Shown here piece by piece: positions 15,810-25,682 of a stretch of DNA of 42,704 bases. The position numbers were made by a program, and so were the translations under genes. Under the pieces are notes generated by a model, which saw only the letters and a program-made list of their open reading frames with translations, had not been told where the DNA came from and did not search any database. Origin of the DNA: an uncultured Clostridia bacterium (GTDB lineage Bacteria; Bacillota_A; Clostridia; TANB77; CAG-508); contig CALXSA010000006.1 of assembly GCA_944390995.1 (NCBI GenBank), positions 1 through 42,704 of the forward strand, in the 5' to 3' direction. Numbering within the stretch: the stretch's first letter is position 1; each line of letters opens with the position of its first letter.

Positions 15810-17936
15810 TTAATTGTTTTTTTCCTCTCTGTTTCCAACCTCTAAATCTTTCATGCTCAAATTAATTCTGCCCTGATTATCTATATCAATCACCTTAACA
15901 GTAATCTCATCTCCTACAGCAAGCACATCTTCAATCTTGTCAATTCTCTTGCTTGATATTTTAGATATGTGAAGTAAGCCTTCTTTTCCACCACCTAGGT
16001 CTACGAAAGCACCAAATGACATTATTTTTGTAATAACACCATCGTAAATTCCGCCAGGTTCAATCTCTCTTGTAATATCCTCAATCATCTTAATTGCCTT
16101 TGCTCCGCTCTCTGGATTATTAGAATATACACATACTCTGCCATCTTCCTCAATGTCAATTTTTACTCCAGTTTCGTCAATTATCTTATTAATTGTCTTT
16201 CCACCTGTTCCAATAACATCTTTAATTTTATCAACATCAATGTGTATCATATTTATTCTAGGCGCATATTTAGAAATATCAGCCCTTGGCTTGTCTATTA
16301 CAGGAAGCATTATCTCATCTAAAATGTAGTCTCTTGCAACTTTTGTCCTTTCAAATGCTTGCTCTATAATCTCATATGTCAAACCATCAATCTTAATATC
16401 CACTTGTATTGCCGTAATTCCGTCCTTTGTTCCACCAACTTTAAAGTCCATGTCTCCAAAGAAATCTTCTATACCTTGAATATCTGTTAGCATTATAAAC
16501 TCGTCTGGGTTGTCCTTATCAGTAATCAAACCAGTTGAAATTCCTGCAACAGGTTTCTTTATTGGAACACCAGCATCCATAAGAGCCAAAGTACTACCAC
16601 AAATACTAGCCTGTGAAGTTGAACCATTTGAAGAAAGCACCTCAGACACAACCCTTATAGCATATGGGAATTCTTCCTCTGAAGGAATAACTGGAACCAA
16701 CGCCTTTTCTGCCAAAGCGCCATGGCCTATTTCCCTTCTACCAGGACCTCTTGAAGGTCTTGCCTCTCCTACAGAATATGATGGGAAATTGTATTGATGC
16801 ATATACCTTTTTGAATCCTCCTCATCAATTCCGTCTAGCATTTGCTCCTCGCTAGTCATTCCTAATGTCACTATAGACATTACTTGAGTTTGCCCCCTTG
16901 TAAAAATTGCACTACCATGAGTTCTAGGAAGCACACCAACCTCGCATGAAAGAGCTCTAATCTCGTCTATTTTTCTTCCATCTGGACGTTTGTGCTCTTT
17001 TAAGATAAGCTCTCTTACACAAGCTTTTTCCAAATCATGAATGCTATCCGCAATCTCCATTTTTCTTTCTTCCAAAGCTTCCTCGCCATATTTTTCAGCC
17101 ACATATGCATTAATGTCTTCAGTAATTTTGTCAACATTCTCATCTCTAACCTGCTTGTCTGTAGCCTGTACATCTTGATACATTCTATCTTTGAAGTTTG
17201 CCACAATATCCTCATAAAAGTCCTTATCTACCGCAAATGACTTGTACTCAAACTTTGGCTTTCCAATCTCTGCTTGAATATCAGAAATAAACTTGCAAAT
17301 TTTCTTAATCTCCGCATGAGCCTTTTTTATTGCATCCAACATAGTCTCATTTGGTATCTCATCAGCCCCAGCCTCAATCATTGTAATTTTCTCAAGAGTT
17401 CCAGCAACTGTAGCTGTTAATTTGCTCTTTTCTCTTTGTTCTACAGTTGGGTTAATAACAATCTCGCCATCAACCCAGCCAACTGCAACCGCTGCTGTTG
17501 GGCCATTAAAAGGTATATCCGAAATTGCCAAAGCACACGCTGCACCAAGCATTGCACAAACCTCTGGGCTGTTGTCTTGCTCCACTGATAACACTGTTGC
17601 AGTAACGCAAACATCATTCCTGAAATCTTTTGGGAATAATGGACGAAGTGGTCTGTCAATCGCTCTCGCTGTAAGAATTGCCTTGTCAGCTGGCTTTCCC
17701 TCTCTTTTTGTATAACCACCTGGTATTTTTCCTACTGCATACAACTTCTCCTCATAATCTACTGAAAGTGGGAAAAAGTCTATTCCCTCCTTTGGCTCCT
17801 TTGCAGCTGTAACATTTACCATTACTACTGTGTCGCCATATTTTACAACAACACTTCCATTTGCCAAACCTGCAATTTTTCCTGTTTCAAAAACCAATTT
17901 CCTTCCTGCTAATTCTGTACTATAATTTTTAAACAT
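15810..17936 (-). CDS. pnp: Polyribonucleotide nucleotidyltransferase (PNPase)
   Basis: 708 residues, the usual length. There are two RNase PH-like domains (about 10-225 and 310-540; the second has SNGSTSQASICGSTLALMDAGVPI and the GDMDFKVGGTKDGITAIQVDIKI active-site segment), an intervening helical domain, a KH domain (about 555-615, IGTGGKTINKIIDETG) and an S1 domain (about 620-690, GAFVDLGGGKEGLLHISKIS). PNPase degrades RNA 3' to 5' by phosphorolysis, usually in a degradosome. It follows rpsO as in most bacteria, but across a 417-bp leader. The only good ribosome binding site (GGAAAGGAG) is over 30 nt from the ATG, see the leader entry. Confidence 0.97.
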   Translation of the reverse strand: MFKNYSTELAGRKLVFETGKIAGLANGSVVVKYGDTVVMVNVTAAKEPKEGIDFFPLSVDYEEKLYAVGKIPGGYTKREGKPADKAILTARAIDRPLRPLFPKDFRNDVCVTATVLSVEQDNSPEVCAMLGAACALAISDIPFNGPTAAVAVGWVDGEIVINPTVEQREKSKLTATVAGTLEKITMIEAGADEIPNETMLDAIKKAHAEIKKICKFISDIQAEIGKPKFEYKSFAVDKDFYEDIVANFKDRMYQDVQATDKQVRDENVDKITEDINAYVAEKYGEEALEERKMEIADSIHDLEKACVRELILKEHKRPDGRKIDEIRALSCEVGVLPRTHGSAIFTRGQTQVMSIVTLGMTSEEQMLDGIDEEDSKRYMHQYNFPSYSVGEARPSRGPGRREIGHGALAEKALVPVIPSEEEFPYAIRVVSEVLSSNGSTSQASICGSTLALMDAGVPIKKPVAGISTGLITDKDNPDEFIMLTDIQGIEDFFGDMDFKVGGTKDGITAIQVDIKIDGLTYEIIEQAFERTKVARDYILDEIMLPVIDKPRADISKYAPRINMIHIDVDKIKDVIGTGGKTINKIIDETGVKIDIEEDGRVCVYSNNPESGAKAIKMIEDITREIEPGGIYDGVITKIMSFGAFVDLGGGKEGLLHISKISSKRIDKIEDVLAVGDEITVKVIDIDNQGRINLSMKDLEVGNREEKNN

Positions 17937-17948
17937 AATTTTTTGTGT

Positions 17949-17977
17949 GTATAACTTTTGTTATACTACTCCTTTCC
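17949..17977 (-). promoter_or_regulatory. pnp translation initiation region with hairpin between ribosome binding site and start
   Basis: GGAAAGGAG (17977-17969) is 32 nt before the ATG. Between them GTATAAC-AAAA-GTTATAC forms a 7-bp hairpin (17966-17949), which would shorten the effective distance. No other ribosome binding site is seen. PNPase is known to autoregulate its leader in Escherichia coli; an equivalent here is inference. Confidence 0.45.
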
Positions 17978-18143
17978 ATATTAATTTGCTAGTATTCTGG
18001 CTCTAGCCGACCTATATATTAATAGCACAAAATTAGTTGTAACCTCTATACTAGGCTTTTCTCCCATTCCAAACGTTATATTAAGCGCTTTTAACTTTTA
18101 TGCTAAGCTTCGCAAAACTTTATGACTAATCTATTTGCCTTCT

Positions 18144-18178
18144 CTTTTTATGCTTTTTCTCATAAAAAGCCCATTATA
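18144..18178 (-). promoter_or_regulatory. Possible internal pnp promoter and leader stem-loop
   Basis: TATAAT on the minus strand (18178-18173) is a good -10 box with no clear -35. It is followed at once by a stem-loop, CTTTTTATG/CATAAAAAG (18169-18144). The rest of 17978-18309 contains no gene that I can support; it is AT-rich leader sequence. Confidence 0.35.
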
Positions 18179-18309
18179 CAAGCTACTCACTAATTTTTTT
18201 GTGCTAGAAATATCTGCTTTTATACAAAATGCTCACGCCGTATGTACCAACTCACTACGTCACAACATATACAAGCATATTTGTATTTACAAAACCAATT
18301 CTCTGCAAA

Positions 18310-18343
18310 TGGACGTTTAAGCATAATTCTGCCCAAACGTCCA
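18310..18343 (-). terminator. Hairpin downstream of rpsO
   Basis: TGGACGTTT and AAACGTCCA form a 9-bp stem with a 16-nt loop, 10 bp past the rpsO stop. There is no strong T-run after it on the minus strand, so it may be a processing or attenuation site between rpsO and pnp. Confidence 0.6.
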
Positions 18344-18353
18344 ATGTAGACAA

Positions 18354-18617
18354 TTATTTTCTTAAACCTAATTTTTTAACTATTTCTCTGTACCTTTGAA
18401 CATCTTTTCTTGATAAATAGTTTAATAAGCTTCTTCTTGAACCAACCATTTTTAGAAGACCTCTCCTTGAGTGGTTATCTTTTTTGTGAACTTTTAAATG
18501 TTCTGTTAGTTCATTAATTCTTTCTGTTAAAAGAGCGATTTGAACCTCTGGAGAACCAGTATCTTTCTCGTCCCTTCTATATGTTTTAATAATTTCTTGC
18601 TTTCTTTCTGCTGTCAT
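18354..18617 (-). CDS. rpsO: 30S ribosomal protein S15
   Basis: 87 residues, typical. The family motifs are intact: [23 protein letters not shown] (about 20-42) and [24 protein letters not shown] (about 48-71). S15 binds the three-way junction of 16S rRNA helices 20-22 early in 30S assembly. TTTAGGAGGTGTAACT precedes the ATG. The leader contains a near-palindrome CTTTAAC-TCG-GTTTAAG close to the ribosome binding site, which could be an S15 autoregulatory site (inference). Confidence 0.98.
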   Translation of the reverse strand: MTAERKQEIIKTYRRDEKDTGSPEVQIALLTERINELTEHLKVHKKDNHSRRGLLKMVGSRRSLLNYLSRKDVQRYREIVKKLGLRK

Positions 18618-18706
18618 AGTTACACCTCCTAAATTTTTAATTTGCCTTAAACCGAGTTAAAGTGGTGTGATAACCTAAAACTAAGTATAAGGTATCGACA
18701 TAGAGT

Positions 18707-18735
18707 ATTTTACCATAGTTTTACAATAAATGCAA
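18707..18735 (-). promoter_or_regulatory. SigmaA-type promoter for rpsO
   Basis: TTGCAT (18735-18730), 17 bp, TAAAAT (18712-18707) on the minus strand. The same TTGCAT -35 box is used upstream of rimP and valS in this window. Confidence 0.75.
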
Positions 18736-18847
18736 GTGTTTTTTGCAAGGTGGGTGCTATTTCGCGAGGTGTTTCTAATATTAAGGGTATAAACTTTAAT
18801 AAATTTAGCAAGTGGCACTTTATTTCTTCTTTGGTCAAAACGATTTT

Positions 18848-21800
18848 TTAACGCAGTGCCCAAATGCTGGCTCTGTCTACTTTCTTTCCGGTTGCATCTT
18901 CTAATGCCCTTTTGTAAAGTTCTAACTGCAATTTGTATTTTTCTTCAAGCTCAGCAATAGTTCCGTACTTGTCCGTTTTGTAATCAACCAATATCAACCT
19001 GCCATCTTTGTCTGTGTAATACAAGTCGATAATACCCTGTACCAAAATTTTCTCGCTATCTTCCGCTTCTTCATAAATCTCCTTTGCCGGAATGTTTATG
19101 TAAAAAGGCTGTTCCTTATGTATTTCTCTCGCATCTTTCAATTCCTGCCATAATGCAGAGCAAGTGTAATTGTATAATATTTTTACATCTATACTTTTCG
19201 CTTCTATTTCTGAAATTATATTTCTATCTTGCAAGTCTTTCACAAATTCTACTAGTTCCTGCATTGTGTAATCTTTCTTTTCTTCTAATTTTTGCACACA
19301 TAAATGTATTAGTGTTCCTTTTTGTGCAGGAGTTAATTTTTGCTCTGTTTCCATAAACTTCGGAATGCTGGTTAGTCTTTTTGCTTCACCTTCTTGTGTT
19401 TTGTCTGCCTCTATTTTTTCGCCACTAAACTTTGGCTCACTATTTTTGTTCTTTACCTCCAAGCTTTCCCATGTTTTTCGAGTAGTCTTAGACTCAAGCG
19501 TATTTCCGTTTCTGATTTTTTCCTTTCCAGTCATCTTCTTACTCTCTAAAACATCTTCTAAGTCCTGCTCGTTTTCGTCGCCTTGCTGCTTTAGTTTGGT
19601 TACAGATGTTTTTGTTGGAATTTTAGCTGACGCTAAGTACTTGTATTCCCAACTTAATTTCTTAATGTTATCGTCATTTTGCCTTGTTTCGCTGTTTTCT
19701 GCCTTCTTTTCAATTAGATTTGCCATATCCACAGTCTCGTGCTCCTGCTTCTTAAGCTCTTTTAGCACTTTTTCCTTCTTATATGTATACAGCTCCACCG
19801 TATTCTCAATTCCGTCCGCCTTATTATATTCGTAAACCAGCTCCAGCCAGTCCAAGTACGAAGTATATTTCTCTACAATCTTTGGGGCAATTTTCTTTTC
19901 CGGCTTACTTGTCCCTGCCAAAGTATCCAGCGAAATTTGCTCCGCATCACTTTTTTTGTACATCTCCAAAGTTTCCCTCTTTTGTCTCAATGACTTTTCT
20001 AAATTCCTGCTCATTCCTGTAATTATCAATTTTTCCCTTGCACGGGTTAGTGCAACATACAGTACTCTCATTTCCTCTGAAATAGTCTGCTTCTTCGAAT
20101 GCAAGCGTATTGCGTCTTTTGCAGCAGTGCTAAACTCTATTTTCTTGACAGTATCGATGTATTGCGGTCCAAAACCAAGCTCCTGCTCCATTAGCAGTGG
20201 TGTGTTTAAGTCTTGCATGTTAAACTTTTTGCCAGTGCTAGCCAAAATTACAACAGGGAATTCCAAACCTTTGCTCTTATGAATACTCATTATTCTAATA
20301 ACATCGTCATTCTCCCCTATAATTTTCGCAGATGAACTATCGCCACTGCTCGTTTTTACTTTGTCTATAAAGTTTATGAAGTTGAACAAACCTTTGAAGC
20401 TCACTTTTTCATATTGCTTTGCTTTTTCAAAAAGCAGCTTTAAGTTTGCCTGTCTTAAATTGCCATTTGGCAACAAGCTTACGTAATCGAAAAAGCCTGT
20501 TTCTAAGTATAATTTCCATATAAACTCATTTAGCGGATAATATTTTTGCTCTGTTTTCCACTTTTCAAGACTGCTAATTGTGCGCTCTATTTTTTCCTTT
20601 AGCTCTCCTTTAATTGTCATTCTGGCTTTTAGCATTGCCTCATAAAAAGTGCTTTTCGGGTCGTTTATTCGTATTTTTATAAGCTCATTATCCGTAAAAC
20701 CAAATATGCTAGACCTAAGCACTGTCACAAGCGGAATGTCCTGCATAGGGTTGTCAATTATTTTTAGTAGCGACATAATCGTCTCCACTTCCATCGACTC
20801 CAAATACGTACTTGAGCTGTCGCTAAACACCGGCTTGTCTATGTCAGATATTTCCTTTTCGTAGATTGGCGCTAGCACCGTTGTAGCACGCAAAAGCACG
20901 CAAATGTCCTTCGGCCTTATCTTTCTATATTGCTTTTCCGCCTTGTCGAACACCATATAATTCTTATCGAAAAGCTCTTTTATCTTCTTTGCCACAAAGC
21001 GCGCCTCTATTACCGCATCCTCAACTCTCTCCTCTGTCTCTTGTTCTTCTCCGTCTTCCACTTGCTCGTCCTCATCTTCTGTTTCCTCTTTCAAGTCAAT
21101 AATATGTAACTCCGCCGTCCCTGCATGAGGCATCTCCTCCTCTGGCTTTGGATAATCTGCCCCATAGTTCAAATACTCCTCCTCGTTATACTGCACGTCA
21201 CCCAGCTTTTCGCTCATTATATTTTCAAACACCAGATTGGTAATATCTAAAACACTTCTCCTGCTCCTAAAATTCTTAAACAGCTGAATTTTAAGCCCAT
21301 CCGCTTCTTCCTCATACTCTTTCTTTAACTTGTACGTATCATATTTTTCTAAGAAAAGCTCCGGCATCGCCTGCCTAAACTTATATATGCTCTGCTTCAC
21401 ATCTCCAACCATGAAAATGTTGTTCCCCCTAGAAATGCTGGTAAGCAACTTCTCCTGTACCATGTTGCTATCCTGGTACTCATCTATCGCAATCTCCTCA
21501 AACTTCTCTCTATATTTTTTTGCGATGGCACTTGGGTTTCCGTCCTCATCTAGCAAGATTTTTAATGCGAAATGCTCAATATCGTTAAAATCAATTATAT
21601 TTTTCTCCTTCTTCTTACCAGCATACACTTCGCAAAACTCTAATACTAACTTTTCTATCTCCCTTAAAACTCCATGCATCTCCTTCAATTCGCTTATTGT
21701 CTCTTGTGACGTAGCCTTTAGCACAACTTTCGCAAACTGCTTTTTCACATTGTCTCGTACTCCCTTTGCAATCTCCTTTAGCTCCAACGTTGCCTTTTTG

Positions 21801-22640
21801 TCAACAGGCCACTTGTTCCACGCAAACGAATTCATTGCATTATATGCCAAATCCCAACTCTCAAAATTAATTGAATTTAGCCTGTTTATATCATCTTGTA
21901 AAGTCAAAGTAAACTTCTCAAGCTCCGGAAATCTCGCCGTATCCCTTTTTGTGCTCTCTAGCACAGTAACCATGCTATTTACCTCATCTCTAGTATGGTC
22001 TAAAATAATCTTCCCCCATGTAGTAGTCGCAAAATCAATATCCTCACTCAAATCAAACTGAGCCACCTTCTCTTTAAGCCACTTCTCCGGAAACGGCGCA
22101 CTCTGTATGTACTTGTATATCCCAAGAATAATATTCTGTAGCTTTTCGTCCCCTCTGTAATCTGTATACGTCTCAATAAGCTTTATAAAACCCTCGTCCT
22201 GGTCCATATACTTCTGCTCAAAAATTTCGTCAATCGCCTCATTTTTTAGCAGCTCAACCTCAGCAGTATCACCTATTCTGAAATTCGCCGAAGTATCAAT
22301 CTCATAAAAATTGTTGCGAATTACATCTAAACAAAAAGAATGAATTGTGCAAATACTCGCCTTATTTAAAAGCGTAATCTGCCTCTGCAAATTCGCCGAC
22401 TCCGGCTCATCCTCCAGCTTCTTATATATAGCATCCAAAATACGCTCCCTCATCTCACTAGCCGCCGCATTAGTAAAAGTCACAACCAAAATTCTATCAA
22501 TATCTATGTTATCATTTATTACCTTGTTAATTATACGCTCAACAAGCACAGCAGTCTTACCACTACCGCGCCGCCGCCGCAACCAAAATATTCTCGCCCT
22601 TCTCAAAAATAGCCTGCTCCTGCTCAGTCGTCCACTTCAC
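18848..22640 (-). CDS. addA: ATP-dependent helicase/nuclease subunit A (AddA), frameshifted in the Walker A motif
   Basis: The gene starts at a GTG at 22640 with GAGGTG 7 nt upstream, encoding KWTTEQEQAIFEKGENILVAAAA. One extra base in the GC-rich run at 22565-22571 then shifts the frame; the remaining 1,240 codons continue as GSGKTAVLVERI to the stop at 18848. With the base removed the product is about 1,263 residues, near the 1,232 of Bacillus subtilis. UvrD-type motifs follow: DEYQDSNMVQEKLL (Walker B), GDVKQSIYKFRQAMPELF, IMSIHKSKGLEFPVV, VALTRAREKLIITG. The C-terminal RecB-type nuclease has ILVDYKTDKYG and LQLELYKRAL. AddAB processes double-strand breaks to Chi-like sites. The partner addB, normally just upstream, is absent; a repeat and spoIIQ lie there. 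Confidence 0.9.
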
Positions 22641-22732
22641 TTTTTCTCACCTCGTCTCACCTTTCCGTCATTTCTTCTCTTACTTTTTGCTGCATTTACT
22701 TTCCTCTAATTTATACCACACTCAGCTCCACA

Positions 22733-22833
22733 TTGCAAGATAGGGACACGTCTTTCCTTGCAAATTCTTGCAAGAAAAAACGTGTCCCTACTTTGCAAAT
22801 TTTTGCAAGGTAGAACACGTCCCTATATCGCAA
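22733..22833. repeat. GGGACA palindromic repeat, family A, copy 2
   Basis: TTGCAAGATAGGGACACG is answered by CGTGTCCCTACTTTGCAA (16 of 18 pair), followed by a third degenerate arm, CACGTCCCTATATCGCAA. TTGCAA and CTTGCAAG recur inside. It fills the gap between addA and spoIIQ. Confidence 0.8.
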
Positions 22834-22841
22834 ATCAAATT

Positions 22842-23681
22842 CTATTTCAAATACAACTCAGGGTCTACTTGTACGTTGTCCTTTAGAATTTCAAAATGAA
22901 GATGTGATTCGTCAGCAATTTCAAATGTAGCTGTGTTTCCAACTGTTGCAATAGTTTGGCCTTGCTTTACTGTTTCGCCTTCTTCAATAAATTCTGCTGT
23001 TAGCAAGTTAGAGTAGACGCTAGAGAAGCCGTTTGCATGCTGTATCACTACTGTAAGTCCGTATCTTGGGTCGTTTTTTATAGAGCTGACTGTACCATCC
23101 GCTGAAGCTTTTACTACAGTAGTCTTTTCTGCTGCTACGTCTATGCCATTATGTGTTATCCATTCGTCCAAAGTTGGCGAGTATACCAAATTTTCTTTAG
23201 CAAATTCTCTGATAATCTCTCCTTCAACCGGACTTGCAAATTCTGGGTCTTTTTCTTCTTCTGGCTTAGCTTGTTCTGTCTTGCTCTCAGTTGCTGCACT
23301 TTCATTTTCTTTTGCCTTAGTTTCTGAACTGCTTGTATTTACTGCATATTTTTCTTGCTCATCTTCGGCTTCCTCTTGCATAACCGCATTTGAAATAACA
23401 TTTGTCTCACTTGTTTCGTTCGCAATTTCATTTGCTGTCTCATTTTGCATCTCGTTTACAGTTCTGCCCATTTGACTACTTGTCTCCTCAGCTGAATTGG
23501 TGTAATCTTGTATTGCAGATGTATTGTATTTAGCAATCTGCGTGCTACTATTGTCTCCACCATACAATAAAAATATTGCCACAAAAGCAATTACTGTAAG
23601 TGCAAGTGCTCCTCCCAAAATGTACAATACTCTCTTTGCGCTATCATTTTCTCTCCCCAAATGTCTTTTATCTCTCCTCAT
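22842..23681 (-). CDS. spoIIQ: Forespore engulfment protein SpoIIQ (M23/LytM domain)
   Basis: 279 residues from the ATG at 23681 (AAGGAAGG 9 nt upstream). A cytoplasmic basic start is followed by one transmembrane helix (about 17-41), a low-complexity Glu/Asn/Ser-rich stretch (about 50-148) and a C-terminal M23 domain (about 150-279). Zinc ligands are intact: H177-x3-D181 (HNGID) and H260-x-H262 (HLHFE). The YxHL motif that supplies a catalytic His in LytM reads YSNL, with Asn225, so hydrolytic activity is doubtful. In Bacillus and Clostridioides SpoIIQ spans the intermembrane space and binds SpoIIIAH during engulfment. Its position after spoIID supports the assignment over a general M23 peptidase. 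Confidence 0.85.
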   Translation of the reverse strand: MRRDKRHLGRENDSAKRVLYILGGALALTVIAFVAIFLLYGGDNSSTQIAKYNTSAIQDYTNSAEETSSQMGRTVNEMQNETANEIANETSETNVISNAVMQEEAEDEQEKYAVNTSSSETKAKENESAATESKTEQAKPEEEKDPEFASPVEGEIIREFAKENLVYSPTLDEWITHNGIDVAAEKTTVVKASADGTVSSIKNDPRYGLTVVIQHANGFSSVYSNLLTAEFIEEGETVKQGQTIATVGNTATFEIADESHLHFEILKDNVQVDPELYLK

Positions 23682-23772
23682 AATCAATATCCTTCCTTTC
23701 CTAAGGTAAGAAACCGACACCCAACCAATGGAATTTTCCGGCATCGTTTTCTTCCTAAAAAATTATTTGATA

Positions 23773-23802
23773 TAAGTATTTACATTTTTGAGAATTTTAT
23801 AC
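23773..23802 (-). promoter_or_regulatory. Possible forespore-type promoter upstream of spoIIQ
   Basis: On the minus strand GTATA (23802-23798) and ATACTTA (23779-23773) are 18 bp apart, resembling sigmaF/sigmaG promoters (GHATR and CATWMTA) imperfectly. It lies about 90 bp before the spoIIQ start. Weak similarity in very AT-rich DNA. Confidence 0.3.
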
Positions 23803-23836
23803 AAGAATATTAAAAAAAAATATTTTTTTCTACAAC

Positions 23837-23913
23837 TAGCTCCACGTGTGTTATATATTTTTTACGCGAATACTTGGAGCGGACAAAATATATAACACAG
23901 CAAGATGGAGCGG
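23837..23913 (-). ncRNA. Structured element, family C, copy 1 (upstream of spoIIQ)
   Basis: Read on the minus strand: CCGCTCCATCTTGCT, a stem arm GTGTTATATATTTT, a loop containing a second CCGCTCCA, the exactly complementary arm AAAATATATAACAC, then ACGTGGAGCTA. TGGAGC at the 3' end can pair with either CCGCTCCA. Copy 2 at 33044-33114 keeps loop and flanks but has a different stem that still pairs. It lies about 160 nt upstream of spoIIQ in the spoIID-spoIIQ gap. Confidence 0.55.
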
Positions 23914-23934
23914 TATTAATGTAAATAACGCCCG

Positions 23935-24936
23935 CTACATGTCTACAATCTCCACTCCAGTGTAAAAATGGTGTATTATGTCCTCATACGTTTTGCCCTC
24001 TTTTGCAAGGCTATCCGCACCTGTTTGGCTCATTCCTACGCCATGCCCGTATCCTGTTACTTTGAATTCAATTTTGTCGTCGTCAACTGTCACAGTAAAA
24101 TTCGCAGAACGCAAGCCAAAAATATTCCTAACTTCTACGCCAGAGAGCTCCAAATTTCCTATTTTTATTGTCTTAACCCTGTCTCCGTCAGTATACTCCT
24201 CAATTTTTATACAATCTTTTTCTTTATAATTTATCTTAAAATCGCTATGCACTTCTTTTATTTTTTCCTCAAATTCCTTCTTAGAGAAAGACGCTTCCGA
24301 GCTGTACTGGCTGTAAGCATCCTCTCCTGCTGTCGAAACCGATTGCAAGTAGGGATATCCGCTTCCTCCCCACACATTTATAGGTGCCTCAGTCTTCCCT
24401 CCACTGTTTGAATGAAAAAACGCATTTATAGGCTTGCCTTCATAAGTCACAATCTTTCCCTGTGTTTCATTCACAGCTTTAACAATCTTATTCCAATACT
24501 CGTCTCTATTGTCTTCATCCCACTTTTCAAGCCTGTCCTCTTTGGAAATCCATGCCTGGCAGCAAGTAGAATCATCGCAAATGTCTGCTTTTTCATGTTT
24601 GCCATCATTATTCACAATCTTATATATTGTATACGTCCTCGCCACAACAGCTTGCGCCTTCAGCGCCTCAGCCTCAAAAGAGGCTGGCATTTCCGCGGAC
24701 ACCACGCCATATAAATACTGGTCCAAATCTATTTCCTCTACTTTTTTTGTATTTGCATGCAATAGTTTTATAGTGTTATATTTCTTGTAGTCATATGTTG
24801 TGTCTTCGACTTCTTTCTCCACACTGTTCTCAGCTTTCGCCACCGTTTCCTCTTTTTCAAACTGCTTAGTAAAAATAATAGGGATTGAAAAACACAAAAT
24901 GCACACAACCAAAATATATACAAAAATTTTTCTCAT
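23935..24936 (-). CDS. spoIID: Stage II sporulation protein D (lytic transglycosylase)
   Basis: 333 residues. An N-terminal signal anchor (about 5-23) precedes the SpoIID domain (about 60-330). The motif DLDQYLYGVVSAEMPASFEA (from about 71) carries the catalytic Glu82, followed by EALKAQAVVARTYTI. CDDSTCCQAW (about 119-128) supplies the Cys pair that binds metal in clostridial SpoIID, and GYGHGVGMSQTGA closes the domain. SpoIID cleaves glycan strands to drive septal thinning and engulfment, together with SpoIIM and SpoIIP. Its ATG overlaps the sigF stop in an ATGA junction, so it is translationally coupled to sigF. In Bacillus subtilis spoIID is a separate sigmaE-controlled gene. Confidence 0.95.
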   Translation of the reverse strand: MRKIFVYILVVCILCFSIPIIFTKQFEKEETVAKAENSVEKEVEDTTYDYKKYNTIKLLHANTKKVEEIDLDQYLYGVVSAEMPASFEAEALKAQAVVARTYTIYKIVNNDGKHEKADICDDSTCCQAWISKEDRLEKWDEDNRDEYWNKIVKAVNETQGKIVTYEGKPINAFFHSNSGGKTEAPINVWGGSGYPYLQSVSTAGEDAYSQYSSEASFSKKEFEEKIKEVHSDFKINYKEKDCIKIEEYTDGDRVKTIKIGNLELSGVEVRNIFGLRSANFTVTVDDDKIEFKVTGYGHGVGMSQTGADSLAKEGKTYEDIIHHFYTGVEIVDM

Positions 24937-25682
24937 GCAATCACCACATCGCTATCATTCAATTTCCTTCGCATTTGTGCCAGCACCTGCCTCTCTATCC
25001 TCGAAACCTGAACCTGGCTCACATTAAGCAGTGCAGCAACTTCTTTTTGTGTCTTTCCTCTAAAATATCTCAGCAGCAGCACCTGTTTTTCCCTATCTTG
25101 TAACCCTTCAATCACCTCAGTAAGCGCTATTTTATTTGTAATTAAGTCCTGCTCATCTCGCCCAGTACTAATTTTATCTGCCAAAGTCAGGCCCTCATCA
25201 TCCTTTGAGCTCTCATAAATTGAATTGACATTGTTTTTGCTTTCAAGCGCTATAATAATTTCTTCCTTATCAGTATCTAATTCTTTCGCCAGTTCCTCTA
25301 TTGTCGGCGGTTCCTTGCCCGCCTTTTGATATTCCTTCTGCAAATCTACAATCTTAAAAAAAAGTTCTTTTATCGTTCTACTTATTTTCATTGGTCCTTC
25401 AGCTTGTATGTATCTTTTTATCTCTCCTAATATGTATGGTACCGCATATGTTGAAAGCCTCACATCAAAACTCGTATCAAACTTTTTAATCGCTCGAATA
25501 AAACCAACCACAGCAACTTGATATAAATCATCTATGTCATAACCTCTGCCACTAAACCTATTAACAATGCTCCAAATCAGCCCATTATTAGTGTTTATCA
25601 TATCTTCCATCGCCGATTCATCCCCACTCTGAGCAGCCCTAATGTTTGATACCTGATTATCATACAAACCTATATCAGCCAA
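24933..25682 (-). CDS. sigF: RNA polymerase sporulation sigma factor SigmaF
   Basis: 249 residues. It begins with a TTG directly after the spoIIAB stop (TGA-TTG), with GGGGGAG 8 nt upstream; no ATG or GTG alternative fits. Sigma region 2 is seen at about 45-115 (YDIDDLYQVAVVGFIRAIKKFDTSFDVRLSTYAVPYILGEI), region 3 at about 120-185 and region 4 at about 190-245 with the helix-turn-helix KEVAALLNVSQVQVSRIERQVL. SigmaF directs early forespore transcription and is held by SpoIIAB until SpoIIAA is dephosphorylated. The operon order spoIIAA-spoIIAB-sigF distinguishes it from sigG, whose product is very similar. Confidence 0.94.
   Translation of the reverse strand: MADIGLYDNQVSNIRAAQSGDESAMEDMINTNNGLIWSIVNRFSGRGYDIDDLYQVAVVGFIRAIKKFDTSFDVRLSTYAVPYILGEIKRYIQAEGPMKISRTIKELFFKIVDLQKEYQKAGKEPPTIEELAKELDTDKEEIIIALESKNNVNSIYESSKDDEGLTLADKISTGRDEQDLITNKIALTEVIEGLQDREKQVLLLRYFRGKTQKEVAALLNVSQVQVSRIERQVLAQMRRKLNDSDVVIA

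Noticed and set aside
22561..22580. Programmed ribosomal frameshift in addA
   Set aside because: No slippery heptamer or downstream pseudoknot is apparent, and addA is not known to use one; an extra base from error or mutation is simpler.
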